This document shows positions 21,212-28,845 of a stretch of 33,010 nt of DNA, piece after piece. Position numbers and translations under genes: made by a program. The stretch covers positions 1 to 33,010 of the forward strand of contig JAQUSD010000006.1 of NCBI GenBank assembly GCA_028715295.1, given 5' to 3'. The stretch's first letter is position 1. Each line of letters opens with the position of its first letter. The stretch comes from Candidatus Nanoarchaeia archaeon (lineage in GTDB: Archaea > Nanobdellota > Nanobdellia > JAQUSD01). The notes beneath the pieces are model-generated. The model was not told where the DNA came from. It saw only the letters and a program-made list of their open reading frames with translations, and made no database searches.

Positions 21212-22087
21212 ATGAAAGATGTTGTCTCAATAGGCACTGTTAATACAGACATATATGTTAATTCTGTATTTGAAAAAGAAACAGAAGAAAAAGAAGTGCC
21301 AATGCTTGTAACGGGTGGGGGTTCAGCAGCTAATTTCGCAGTCGGATGTGCACGTCTTGGGCTTAAGGCAGGTTTTCATGGAGTTATAGGAAAAGATGTT
21401 TTTGGAAATTTTCTTAAGGAGGATTTAGAAAAGGAAGGTGTTGATTCAAAAGGTTTAATGTTTTCAGAACAACCTTCAGGGAAGGTTGTTATTATAACTG
21501 AGAAAAGAAACAAGAATATGTTTGCTTTCAGAGGCGCAAATTTGGATTTAAAAAAATCAAATTTAAAGTCATCTTATGTGGGTGGTTTCAAGCACATACA
21601 TCTTGCAACAGTAAGTCTTGACATAGCAGAATATGTTGTTAAAAAATTTCATAAAACACATACAATCTCTGTTGATCCAGGAAGCACCTTATCTAGTTAT
21701 AAACTGGATAAACTAATTCCTGTTTTAAAATACACCGACGTTTTCTTTCCCAATAAGGAGCAGATACATAAAATAACAAATACAAATTATCAGAACGGTG
21801 CAAAGAAAATTAATGGAGTAGGTACAAAGATTGTTGCAGTTAAGCTTGGAAAAGAAGGCGCTTATTTAAGAACGGGCATGGAGGAGTTTCATACACCTAT
21901 TCATGATATCCCTGTTGTTGATACAACAGGTGCAGGAGACTCTTTTGCATCAGGTTTTATCTACTCTTATTTAAAAGAAAAGAATCTTGAAGATTGTATG
22001 AAAACAGGTATTAAAACATCAGCATACTGTGTTGCTGGATTAGGTGCAAGACATCTTCCAAGATTAAGTGATTTAAAAAAGATGTAA
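21212..22087 (+). CDS. PfkB-family carbohydrate/nucleoside kinase
   Basis: A 291-residue ribokinase-fold kinase transferring phosphate to a sugar or nucleoside. The N-terminal substrate motif is GGGSAANFAVGCARLG, followed by GVIGKDVFG; the C-terminal ATP/catalytic motif is DTTGAGDSFASGF (237-249) with catalytic D243. The lid segment and the YCVAGLGAR end are normal. Archaeal PfkB enzymes include ribose-1-phosphate, cytidine/adenosine and sugar kinases; the sequence alone does not choose. It is a single gene with a TATA-like CTTATTAAAG at about -31. Confidence 0.93.
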   Translation: MKDVVSIGTVNTDIYVNSVFEKETEEKEVPMLVTGGGSAANFAVGCARLGLKAGFHGVIGKDVFGNFLKEDLEKEGVDSKGLMFSEQPSGKVVIITEKRNKNMFAFRGANLDLKKSNLKSSYVGGFKHIHLATVSLDIAEYVVKKFHKTHTISVDPGSTLSSYKLDKLIPVLKYTDVFFPNKEQIHKITNTNYQNGAKKINGVGTKIVAVKLGKEGAYLRTGMEEFHTPIHDIPVVDTTGAGDSFASGFIYSYLKEKNLEDCMKTGIKTSAYCVAGLGARHLPRLSDLKKM

Positions 22088-22158
22088 ATAATAAGGTTTA
22101 TTTTCAAATCAACTAAATATTTAAATAAATTTAACTCCAATTAATTTGGGAGAAAAAA

Positions 22159-22830
22159 ATGAATGAAAAAAAGCGGGAATATCTGAAAGAGAACTACCAT
22201 AATGCTTTTGTCAATGCTTTTTATTGTTTAAGCAGTAATTTTGAAAAGGGTATTGATGCTAAAAAAAGCCTTCTTTATTTCATTGACTATATTGAAACTC
22301 TGGAAGATTTTTTTAAAGAAACACGCAATGTCAGTGAAGTTTCAGATGTTTTAGAATCTTTGAAAAAATTAAACAAAGAGGGATATTCAAAAGAAGAATA
22401 TTCTAAATTTGAGGATTTCCTGGGGAAGTTCAGAGGAACAGAACCTATTGAGGAACTTCTTGGTCCAGACCCAAAAATACCTTTGTATGCGGACAAGGAA
22501 CAAATAATGCTTGTTGAAGAAGTTGGTAAAAATTTCCACAGAGTTTTCAATCGGACTTTGATTATTCTAGATGATTATAAAAAAGGAAAAGAAAGAACAA
22601 TAGAAGATGAAAAACGATTGGAACATGTTATTAGTTTCTATATAGAATTAAGAAAAACCGCTGTATGGGATGAACACTTGTTTAGAGGTTCTGAGATAAA
22701 TGAACTTCTTGAAATTCTCAGTCATGTTAAAAATAACAAATATAATGAAGAAATTTTTGAAAGAAGCTGTAAGCTTATGAAAAGTTTGAGTGATTATGTT
22801 GATTACAATCTAAGACGTTATTTCGGTTAG
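22159..22830 (+). CDS. Hypothetical helical protein, 223 aa
   Basis: Not recognised. It is a charged, almost entirely helical soluble protein without signal or membrane segments (MNEKKREYLKENYHNAF opening, C-terminus DYNLRRYFG). Two halves look similar in style (a helix pair, then an acidic loop) but not clearly repeated. Unlike its neighbours it has a short leader: TATA-like ATATTTAAATAAA at 22116-22128, then GGGAG (22148-22152) 6 nt before the ATG. Confidence 0.65.
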   Translation: MNEKKREYLKENYHNAFVNAFYCLSSNFEKGIDAKKSLLYFIDYIETLEDFFKETRNVSEVSDVLESLKKLNKEGYSKEEYSKFEDFLGKFRGTEPIEELLGPDPKIPLYADKEQIMLVEEVGKNFHRVFNRTLIILDDYKKGKERTIEDEKRLEHVISFYIELRKTAVWDEHLFRGSEINELLEILSHVKNNKYNEEIFERSCKLMKSLSDYVDYNLRRYFG

Positions 22831-22868
22831 CAATAATTTTATAATGTAATAATTCAGTATTTATTGAT

Positions 22869-23165
22869 ATGGAAGAAGTCACAATACCCGTGATTGGTGG
22901 TTATCTTGTTTACTTTATATTTGGGTTTCTTGTTCTTGCAATTGTAGGTAAATTCAAAAGCATAAAAGAAAAATCAGGACTTAAGGAAAAAATTATTGCA
23001 GTTTTTGATGTTGTTGGTTGTGCTGTTCTTGTATTATTTTTGATACAATATTATAATTACTATGAGTTCGGGGTTGCAAATGATGCTCTCCTTTTTATAG
23101 CAGTCATTGCTTTTTTAGTTCCAAATCTTGAATCACTCATCCGTTTTAAAGGTTTTAAAAGATAA
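22869..23165 (+). CDS. Small three-helix membrane protein
   Basis: A 98-residue protein with hydrophobic segments at about 10-25, 44-61 and 72-86. A basic amphipathic linker (KFKSIKEKSGLKEK) sits between the first two. A TATA box (TTTTATAA, 22837-22844) is 28.5 nt upstream of the ATG. It lies directly before the CDC48 operon but is separated from it by the palindrome-flanked promoter. The function is unknown. Confidence 0.65.
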   Translation: MEEVTIPVIGGYLVYFIFGFLVLAIVGKFKSIKEKSGLKEKIIAVFDVVGCAVLVLFLIQYYNYYEFGVANDALLFIAVIAFLVPNLESLIRFKGFKR

Positions 23166-23178
23166 GGATGTTTTTATG

Positions 23179-23195
23179 TTGGTGTCAAACACCAA
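23179..23195. promoter_or_regulatory. Operator-like palindrome 1, upstream of the TATA box
   Basis: TTGGTGT-CAA-ACACCAA has perfect 7-bp arms. It lies where TFB would contact DNA next to the TATA box (23200-23206) of the HTH-CDC48 operon. Confidence 0.65.
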
Positions 23196-23199
23196 AATA

Positions 23200-23206
23200 T
23201 TTATAA
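23200..23206 (+). promoter_or_regulatory. TATA box of the HTH-CDC48-ScpAB operon
   Basis: TTTATAA is centred about 29 nt before the ATG at 23232, and is flanked on each side by a perfect palindrome. Confidence 0.65.
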
Positions 23207-23207
23207 G

Positions 23208-23227
23208 TGTTGGTATGATAACCAACA
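23208..23227. promoter_or_regulatory. Operator-like palindrome 2, between TATA box and start
   Basis: TGTTGGT-ATGATA-ACCAACA has perfect 7-bp arms. Its centre is 30.5 bp (about three helical turns) from that of palindrome 1, and both share the half-site core TTGG. A bound protein here would block transcription start. Confidence 0.65.
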
Positions 23228-23231
23228 TACT

Positions 23232-23558
23232 ATGGATAAGATGTTTGAAAGGATGAGGAAACTTTTAGATGAAGAGACTATGTTTCTTGACCCTTTTCAG
23301 GACAACTTTTTTGAAGTATTCACCCAGAAAAGGATGGAGCTTTTAAGAGAAATAAGAACGCACCACCCTTCTTCAATAAGGGAGCTTGCAAAATTTGTTG
23401 ACAGAGACATTAAAAATGTGTTCACTGATTTGCAGATGCTTAACAGCTGCAAGATGATTGAATTTGTCAATGAAGGAAGGAGCAAAAAGCCTGTGCTTAA
23501 AACACAGACTGTTGTTTTTACATTCAAGAGAATACAACAAGGTGATAACAATGAGTAA
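23232..23558 (+). CDS. Winged-HTH regulator (HVO_A0114-like)
   Basis: A 108-residue single-domain transcription factor. [42 protein letters not shown] has the order of the archaeal HVO_A0114-type wHTH family, with the recognition helix around [15 protein letters not shown] hydrophobic-charged wing follows ([21 protein letters not shown]). It is the first gene of the CDC48 operon and its promoter holds two palindromes around the TATA box, so autorepression is likely; archaeal heat-shock regulators control AAA ATPases in a similar way. The stop overlaps the CDC48 start by 8 bp (ATGAGTAA). Confidence 0.85.
   Translation: MDKMFERMRKLLDEETMFLDPFQDNFFEVFTQKRMELLREIRTHHPSSIRELAKFVDRDIKNVFTDLQMLNSCKMIEFVNEGRSKKPVLKTQTVVFTFKRIQQGDNNE
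23540..23545 (+). promoter_or_regulatory. Ribosome binding site fixing the CDC48 start
   Basis: AGGTGA lies 5 nt before the ATG at 23551. The open frame extends upstream to 23458, but the added residues are unlike any CDC48 N-terminus. Confidence 0.7.
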
Positions 23559-25860
23559 TAAGAAAACTCCATTTGTACTTAAACTACAGGTTGCTGAAGC
23601 AGTTCAGGACGATGTAGGAAACGGTGTTGTCAGACTGGACGGCGACACTATGAAAAAACTAGGTGTTTCTCCTGGCAGTGTTCTTGCAATAAAAGGAGAA
23701 AAAGAAACTGTTGCAATAGTTGCAAGAGGATATCCTGCAGATATTGGATTAAATCTCATCAGAATGGATGGGGATTTAAGAAGAAATGCAAAAACAAGCA
23801 TAGGCGAAGTAGTTGAAGTATACATACCTGAATACCAGATGGCTAAAAAAATTACAATCGCACCTGTTCCTCATGAAGGATATCAGGTTAAGATAATGGG
23901 AAGCACAGATTCTTTTAAAGCAAGTCTTTTAGGCAGAGCTGTGCTTAAAGGAGACATTATAAGTCTTGGAGGCACAAGAAGCAGAAAGAGAACATTCACA
24001 GGCTCACCTTTTGAAGATGATATATTCAGCATGATAAGTGAAAGCTTTATGAAAGACATGTTCGCTCCAATGGGGGCATCAAGAATTAAATGGATGATTA
24101 CTTCCACCAATCCCTCCGGCCCTGTTTTAATTACAAATGATACGGAGGTTATTGTTTCAACAGAAGCTGTTGAAATAAATGAAAGAAAAGTTCCTGCAGT
24201 TACTTATGAAGATGTTGGCGGACTTGACATAGCAATTGAGAAATTAAGGGAAATGGTTGAACTTCCGCTCAAGCATCCTGAACTTTTTGAAAGACTTGGA
24301 GTTGAACCCCCAAAAGGAGTTCTTCTTTATGGGCCTCCAGGATGCGGAAAAACCATGCTTGCAAAAGCAGTTGCTAATGAATCAGAAGCTTTTTTCATTT
24401 CAGTAGGCGGACCAGAAATAATGTCAAAGTGGTATGGTGAAAGCGAGAAAAAAATAAGAGAAATATTTGCAAAAGCAGAAAAAAATGCACCAGCAATAAT
24501 TTTCATTGATGAAATAGATGCAATTGCACCAAAAAGAGAAGATGTTCAGGGAGAAGTTGAAAGAAGGGTTGTTGCACAGATACTCAGCTTGATGGACGGA
24601 CTTTCATCAAGAGGAAATGTTATTGTTATTGGAGCAACAAACCGCCATAATGCGCTTGACCCTGCATTGAGGCGTCCCGGAAGATTTGACAGAGAGGTTG
24701 AGATTGGTGTCCCTGACAGAAAAGGAAGAAAAGAAATTCTGGCAATCCACACAAGACATATGCCTATTGAAGAAGATGTAAATCTTGATAAGATTTCAGA
24801 AACAACATACGGTTATGTGGGTGCGGACTTGTCGTCTCTTGTAAAAGAAGCAGCAATGTTTGCTCTTAAAAGATTTCAGAAAGAAATCAATATGACAGAT
24901 GACCAGAAAATTACAAATGAACAGCTCCAGAAAATTAAAGTTACAAAAGAAGATTTTGAACAGGCTTTCAAATTAGTGCGTCCAAGTGTTATGAGGGAAA
25001 TATTCCTTGAAGTTCCGAAAGTGCATTGGGAAGATATCGGTGGACTTAAAGATACAAAAGAAAAATTGATTGAAAGCGTTGAGTGGCCTCTTAAAAGTCC
25101 TGATTCGTTCCGCAGACTTGGGATAGAACCTGCAAAAGGAATTCTACTTTATGGGCCTCCTGGATGCGGAAAAACCATGCTCGCAAAAGCAATAGCTACA
25201 GAAAGTAAAGCAAATTTCATTTCAATAAAAGCATCAGAAATCATGTCAAAGTGGGTTGGAGAAAGCGAGAAAGCAATAAGGGAAATTTTCAGAAAAGCAA
25301 GACAGGCATCTCCTTCAATAATCTTCTTTGATGAGATAGATGCTATTGCCCCAAAAAGAGGGAGAAACTATGGAAGCGATGTCACTGAAAAAGTTGTAAA
25401 CCAGATACTCACTGAGATGGACGGGCTTGAAGCTCTTGGAGATGTTGTTGTTATTGGAGCAACAAACCGTCCGGACATAGTTGATTCAGCTCTTCTTCGT
25501 CCAGGAAGGCTTGACAGAATGATACTTGTTGAACCTCCTGAAGAAGAATCAAGAATCAAAATATTTGAAGTGCACACAAAAGGCATGCCTCTTGAAAAAG
25601 ATGTGAATCTGAAAAAGCTTGCTGAAAAAACAGCGGGATACAGCGGGGCAGATATAAAGTCCGTGTGCAGGGAAGCTGCTCTTTTTGCACTTAGGGAGAA
25701 ACAGGATGCTAAAATAGTTTCAATGAAGAACTTTACAAAAGCTCTTGAAAAGATAAAACCAAGTCTTGACAAGGATGAAATAGAAACATATAAGAAAATG
25801 GAAGAGGATATGAATAAGAGAGGGCAGATAGAAAAAGAAAAACTCTCTTATATGAACTAA
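23551..25860 (+). CDS. CDC48/VAT-type AAA ATPase
   Basis: A 769-residue hexameric unfoldase of the p97/VAT family. The N-domain (1 to about 205: [17 protein letters not shown], then [10 protein letters not shown]) binds substrates. Two AAA modules follow: D1 with Walker A GPPGCGKT at 261-268 and Walker [10 protein letters not shown] near 320; D2 with Walker A at 535-542 and IIFFDEIDA. Both have arginine-rich second-region motifs (RRPGRFDRE and RPGRLDRM). The C-terminus (KEKLSYMN) lacks the HbYX proteasome-docking tail. It pulls apart proteins and complexes. It is co-transcribed with its HTH gene and followed by a thioredoxin 1 bp later and then ScpAB. Confidence 0.95.
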   Translation: MSNKKTPFVLKLQVAEAVQDDVGNGVVRLDGDTMKKLGVSPGSVLAIKGEKETVAIVARGYPADIGLNLIRMDGDLRRNAKTSIGEVVEVYIPEYQMAKKITIAPVPHEGYQVKIMGSTDSFKASLLGRAVLKGDIISLGGTRSRKRTFTGSPFEDDIFSMISESFMKDMFAPMGASRIKWMITSTNPSGPVLITNDTEVIVSTEAVEINERKVPAVTYEDVGGLDIAIEKLREMVELPLKHPELFERLGVEPPKGVLLYGPPGCGKTMLAKAVANESEAFFISVGGPEIMSKWYGESEKKIREIFAKAEKNAPAIIFIDEIDAIAPKREDVQGEVERRVVAQILSLMDGLSSRGNVIVIGATNRHNALDPALRRPGRFDREVEIGVPDRKGRKEILAIHTRHMPIEEDVNLDKISETTYGYVGADLSSLVKEAAMFALKRFQKEINMTDDQKITNEQLQKIKVTKEDFEQAFKLVRPSVMREIFLEVPKVHWEDIGGLKDTKEKLIESVEWPLKSPDSFRRLGIEPAKGILLYGPPGCGKTMLAKAIATESKANFISIKASEIMSKWVGESEKAIREIFRKARQASPSIIFFDEIDAIAPKRGRNYGSDVTEKVVNQILTEMDGLEALGDVVVIGATNRPDIVDSALLRPGRLDRMILVEPPEEESRIKIFEVHTKGMPLEKDVNLKKLAEKTAGYSGADIKSVCREAALFALREKQDAKIVSMKNFTKALEKIKPSLDKDEIETYKKMEEDMNKRGQIEKEKLSYMN

Positions 25861-25861
25861 A

Positions 25862-26290
25862 ATGAAAAAACTTAACTTAAAAAAAATTGACAGAAAAAAA
25901 GCTATCTATCTGGCTTTGGCAGGCGTGGTTTTTGTTTTGTTTATCTACATACTGAATCCTTCGCTTACTGGCTTAAGCGTAGCGCACAGTGATTTTATAA
26001 AAGTAGAAAATTCTGTTTCATGTGCGGGAAGCAGAATAAAACTTCAGTATGTCTATTTGGACAATTGTTATCCTTGCAAAGAACAAAAGCCAATAATTGA
26101 AGCAATAGCAGAAAAGTATAGAGATGCTGTTGTTGTTGAATATATTGATTACAACAATGCTGTTTCAAGACCTTTAGTCAATAAATATGCAGTTAGTGCA
26201 ACCCCAACAATGGTTTTTAACTGCCAGTATAAAGTTGTAGGTTACCGCAGTATGGGCCAGCTTGAAGAAATGATAGCATCACTGCGTTAA
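25862..26290 (+). CDS. Membrane-anchored thioredoxin-fold protein
   Basis: A 142-residue protein. A basic start (KKLNLKKIDRKK) precedes one membrane helix (about 15-31); the thioredoxin domain lies on the outer side. The redox motif is CYPC (within YLDNCYPCKEQ) and the cis-proline loop is ATPTMVF, both needed for disulfide exchange. An extra cysteine pair position (SCAGS before, FNCQY after) is present. The stop TAA overlaps the scpA ATG by one base (TAATG). Its place between CDC48 and ScpA in one operon is unusual. Confidence 0.85.
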   Translation: MKKLNLKKIDRKKAIYLALAGVVFVLFIYILNPSLTGLSVAHSDFIKVENSVSCAGSRIKLQYVYLDNCYPCKEQKPIIEAIAEKYRDAVVVEYIDYNNAVSRPLVNKYAVSATPTMVFNCQYKVVGYRSMGQLEEMIASLR

Positions 26291-27024
26291 TGCTTAAGGC
26301 GGGTGGAAAATTGGAACATGATGAATTTATTGGAATGATACTCTCAGGAGACGCTGTTACTTGGGAGAGAATGATTTATGAAATTATAGAACAGGAAAAA
26401 ATGAATCCCTGGGATATTGATGTTTCTAAATTGTCGCTTGAGTTTTCTGGAAAAATAAAAGAACTTCAAAAGCTTGATTTCAGGCTTTCTGGAAAAGTAA
26501 TTCTTGCAGCAGCGCTTCTTCTTAAAATGAAATCTGATAAAGTCGAGCTTGACGAAATTTTAGGCAGGAAAAAGAGGGAGGTTTCTGAAAAGCAGGATGA
26601 AGTTTTTGAGTTTGATTTTAACCAGTTCACTCTTGAGCCAAATGTTCCATTCCCGAGAGACAGAAGAGTAACTCTCCCTGAACTTATGGACGCTCTTAAA
26701 AAAGCAATAGAGGTAAATACAAGAAGGGAAATAAGACACCCAATTATAACTGGAAAAGAAGAGCTTGAAGTAAAAAAATCAAAATATAATATTAAAGACA
26801 AAATGATAGAAGTTTTTAACAGAATAAAAGATTTTTTTAAGAAGTTCAAAAGAAATGAACTTCTTTTTGAGGAGATTCTTCCGAGCAAAAAAAGAGAGGA
26901 TGTTGTCTGGACTTTTATGCCTTTGATGTTTCTTGCAAATAACGGAAAAGTTAATCTTAAGCAGGAAGAGCTTTTCGGTCCTTTATATGTGGAGGTAAAT
27001 GAAGAAGATGAAAGACATGATTGA
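26290..27024 (+). CDS. scpA: ScpA, kleisin subunit of the SMC complex
   Basis: A 244-residue kleisin that bridges SMC heads in chromosome condensation and segregation. The N-terminal domain has the family pattern (SGDAVTWERMIYEIIEQEKMNPWDIDVSKL, then a helix ending LAAALLLKMKSD), which binds the SMC neck. A charged linker follows, with a C-terminal winged helix (EDVVWTFMPLMFLANNGKVNLKQEELFGPLYV), which binds the SMC cap. It starts in a one-base overlap with the thioredoxin stop, and the scpB start lies inside its 3' end. No smc gene is in the window. Confidence 0.92.
   Translation: MLKAGGKLEHDEFIGMILSGDAVTWERMIYEIIEQEKMNPWDIDVSKLSLEFSGKIKELQKLDFRLSGKVILAAALLLKMKSDKVELDEILGRKKREVSEKQDEVFEFDFNQFTLEPNVPFPRDRRVTLPELMDALKKAIEVNTRREIRHPIITGKEELEVKKSKYNIKDKMIEVFNRIKDFFKKFKRNELLFEEILPSKKREDVVWTFMPLMFLANNGKVNLKQEELFGPLYVEVNEEDERHD
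26991..26996 (+). promoter_or_regulatory. GGAGGT ribosome binding site of scpB
   Basis: GGAGGT lies 11 nt before the ATG at 27008 but only 2 nt before the one at 26999. Spacing favours 27008 as the scpB start. Confidence 0.5.
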
Positions 27025-27574
27025 AGCTCTGCTTTTTGCAAAAACAAGAGGCATGACAGCTGAAGAAATAAGAAAAATACTGAAGAAAAAAAAAGAAGCT
27101 GTTGAAAACAACTTAAAGGATTTAAAAGGTGAATATGAAAGAAGAAACAGCGGGATTATTATTGTAAGTGAGGGTGAAAAATGGAGAATGAGAATCAGAA
27201 ATGATTTAGTAGATTATGCTGTTGATTTGGTACCTATGGAGATGAAAAAATCAGTTCTTGAAACACTTTCAGTAATTGCATGGAGGGGCCCAATTAAGCA
27301 GTCAACAGTAATTAAAATAAGGGGCAACAAGGCTTATGAACACATAAAAATGCTTCTTGAAGAGGGTTTTGTTGAGCAGGAGCCCTTTGGGAAAACATAC
27401 AAACTTAAAGTTACTCCTGTTTTTGAAGATTATTTCAGCAAGAAGAAAAAGGAGATAAAAAAAGACCTGAAAGAAACAGCTGAAAATGCAGAAACAGAAT
27501 CTGAAAAGGAGAAGAAAGCCCATCCTGTTGAAAAACAAGAGGCAGAAAAAAGCATTTATGAGACAAATTCCTGA
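27008..27574 (+). CDS. scpB: ScpB, winged-helix subunit of the SMC-ScpAB complex
   Basis: A 188-residue protein (191 from the ATG at 26999) that binds the ScpA kleisin. Two winged helices are visible: MIEALLFAKTRGMTAEEIRKILKKKKEAVENNLKDL, and VLETLSVIAWRGPIKQSTVIKIRG with YEHIKMLLEEGFVEQEPFG, the standard ScpB pattern. A charged Lys/Glu tail of about 40 residues is added at the C-terminus. The gene overlaps scpA. It is last in the operon; several T-runs follow. Confidence 0.92.
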   Translation: MKDMIEALLFAKTRGMTAEEIRKILKKKKEAVENNLKDLKGEYERRNSGIIIVSEGEKWRMRIRNDLVDYAVDLVPMEMKKSVLETLSVIAWRGPIKQSTVIKIRGNKAYEHIKMLLEEGFVEQEPFGKTYKLKVTPVFEDYFSKKKKEIKKDLKETAENAETESEKEKKAHPVEKQEAEKSIYETNS

Positions 27575-27592
27575 CGCATGAAAAGTTATAAT

Positions 27593-27642
27593 GCTCTTTT
27601 TATCACTTTTACAGCATTAAACTTTATTTTATCCTTATCTTT
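27593..27642 (+). terminator. T-run terminator region after scpB
   Basis: Repeated T-runs (CTCTTTTTATC, CACTTTTAC, TTTATTTTATC) follow the scpB stop without a strong stem. Archaeal termination uses such oligo-T runs; the assignment is tentative. Confidence 0.35.
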
Positions 27643-27701
27643 TAATATATCCTAATCAGATGAAAAGCTTTTTATTTATTGACGTGTGAGTATTAAATTA
27701 G

Positions 27702-27709
27702 TAGGTGGT
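27702..27709 (+). promoter_or_regulatory. Ribosome binding site of the PRC-barrel gene
   Basis: TAGGTGGT lies 6 nt before the ATG at 27716. This gene therefore has a true leader, unlike most first genes here. Confidence 0.55.
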
Positions 27710-27715
27710 TAAAAC

Positions 27716-27994
27716 ATGTTACAAATTATGAATGTTTCATCAACATATGGTATGCCTGTTTTTACAGATGATGGAAAACGTTTTGGAATGATAGAAGAAG
27801 CAATCCTTGAAGACAACAAGGTTTTCGGCTGGAGAGTAGTTTCTTCTAAAAACAGCGTGCTTGCACGTTCCCTTGGAGGAGCAAAAGGAGTTATAGTGCC
27901 ACACCAGCTTATTAAGGCTGTTGGAGACATTATAATTATGTCCAAAGCTGCAATCCCATCAATGGATACTGGCGAAGAAGAGATTACGGAATAA
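27716..27994 (+). CDS. PRC-barrel domain protein
   Basis: A 92-residue protein made of one PRC-barrel: GMPVFTDDGKRFGMIEEAILEDNKVFGWRVV is the classic start of the barrel, and GVIVPHQLIKAVGDIIIM the end. PRC-barrels bind proteins or RNA-processing factors; in archaea some (CdpB type) act in cell division. The sequence here cannot say which. It has its own leader with a good ribosome binding site, just after the ScpAB operon. Confidence 0.88.
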   Translation: MLQIMNVSSTYGMPVFTDDGKRFGMIEEAILEDNKVFGWRVVSSKNSVLARSLGGAKGVIVPHQLIKAVGDIIIMSKAAIPSMDTGEEEITE

Positions 27995-28001
27995 AAGATT
28001 A

Positions 28002-28012
28002 TTTTTATAAAC
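28002..28012 (+). promoter_or_regulatory. TATA box of the gene at 28035
   Basis: TTTTTATAAAC is centred about 28 nt before the ATG at 28035. Confidence 0.6.
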
Positions 28013-28034
28013 AACAAATTCTTTTTTTATTCTG

Positions 28035-28661
28035 ATGAAGCCTACTCATACAAAAGTTGAAAATGCTCTTGAAGTAGTTGAAACAGTAGATGATTTCAAT
28101 TCTTCTCTTCATGAATTCGCTAAATTAGTTTCTGAACTTTATGTTCTTAGAAAAAAGAATAAAAAAATAAGGAGAGATCTGAAGCAGCTTTTCTCAAAAA
28201 TAGATTCTGCAATGGCTTCTGTTCTTTTACACCTGCCTGGTGGGGAAGGGGATGTAAGAGGGCGTCCTAAGAAAATACCTCCTAAAATAAAGAAACTACA
28301 GCAGAAAGTAAAGATGCTTGAAGAAACTGCTGTCAAAATGGAGAAGAAAGAAGAAAAACCTAATGTTCATAAACCAAAACCCGTTGTTAAATCAAAAGAA
28401 AAGTCAAAAAAAGAAAAACTTCCAAAACTTGAAATTATACCTGCTGATGAAAAAAAAGAAGCAAAACAGGAGATAAAGCCTCAGGCGAAAAAAGAGGAAA
28501 CACCAAAAGAAAAACCTAAGGAAGAGAAGAAAGAAAATGGTACACTGGAAGTTCCTGATATTGAAAGGGAAGATGAACCTATGACAAAGGAAGCAATGGA
28601 ATACATAAACCGGATTAAAAAATTAAGAAGTGAGTTTGAGAAAATAAAGGAAGAAATCTAA
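28035..28661 (+). CDS. Hypothetical Lys/Glu-rich protein
   Basis: A 208-residue protein, not recognised. The first 90 residues are helical (NALEVVETVDDFNSSLHEFAKLVSELYVLRKKNKKIRRDLKQLF), probably a coiled coil. Residues about 100-175 are a low-complexity stretch of K, E and P, likely disordered. A short C-terminal helix follows (MEYINRIKKLRSEFEKIKEEI). Such a layout suits a scaffold or nucleic-acid-associated protein, but this is a guess. Leaderless promoter; the tRNA gene follows. Confidence 0.65.
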   Translation: MKPTHTKVENALEVVETVDDFNSSLHEFAKLVSELYVLRKKNKKIRRDLKQLFSKIDSAMASVLLHLPGGEGDVRGRPKKIPPKIKKLQQKVKMLEETAVKMEKKEEKPNVHKPKPVVKSKEKSKKEKLPKLEIIPADEKKEAKQEIKPQAKKEETPKEKPKEEKKENGTLEVPDIEREDEPMTKEAMEYINRIKKLRSEFEKIKEEI

Positions 28662-28714
28662 AAAGAAATGTTTTTAAATTAGTTTTTGTGATTTAGTTCT
28701 ATTGACTGCTTTAT

Positions 28715-28843
28715 GCAGGGGTGGCGGAGCGGTCAAACGCGCTGGACTCAAGAGAGCGTCTTGAGTGCTGAGGATGAATAATCCGATGAACTGAGAAATC
28801 CAGTGGCTTAGTGCCTACGAGGGTTCGAATCCCTTCCCCTGCA
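28715..28843 (+). tRNA. tRNA-Leu (anticodon CAA) with 45-nt intron
   Basis: Acceptor arms GCAGGGG and CCCCTGC pair fully, with discriminator A. The D-stem is GCG/CGC, the anticodon stem CTGGA/TCCAG, the long variable arm pairs GGC with GCC (type II tRNA), and the T-arm is GAGGG-TTCGAAT-CCCTT. The loop reads CT-CAA-G, then an intron at 28753-28797, then A, so the anticodon is CAA with the intron at canonical 37/38. Inside the precursor, ACTCAAGA pairs with TCTTGAGT, covering the anticodon. Leu is supported by the variable arm and A73. A TATA-like GTTTTTAAATT at about 28667 is the probable promoter. Confidence 0.92.
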
Positions 28844-28845
28844 TT

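Noticed and set aside
23458-23550. Longer CDC48 reading frame beginning at 23458
   Set aside because: The extra residues lie inside the HTH gene, resemble no CDC48 N-terminus, and a good AGGTGA site marks the ATG at 23551.
26466-27047. 193-codon minus-strand open frame opposite scpA
   Set aside because: scpA is clearly recognised on the plus strand; the reverse frame is serine/leucine-rich, as expected for the antisense of Lys/Glu-rich coding DNA.
28753-28797. Possible C/D-box guide RNA inside the tRNA-Leu intron (CTGA, ATGA, ATGA, CTGA elements)
   Set aside because: The boxes are almost adjacent, leaving no room for a guide sequence, and no good box C (RTGATGA) is present.
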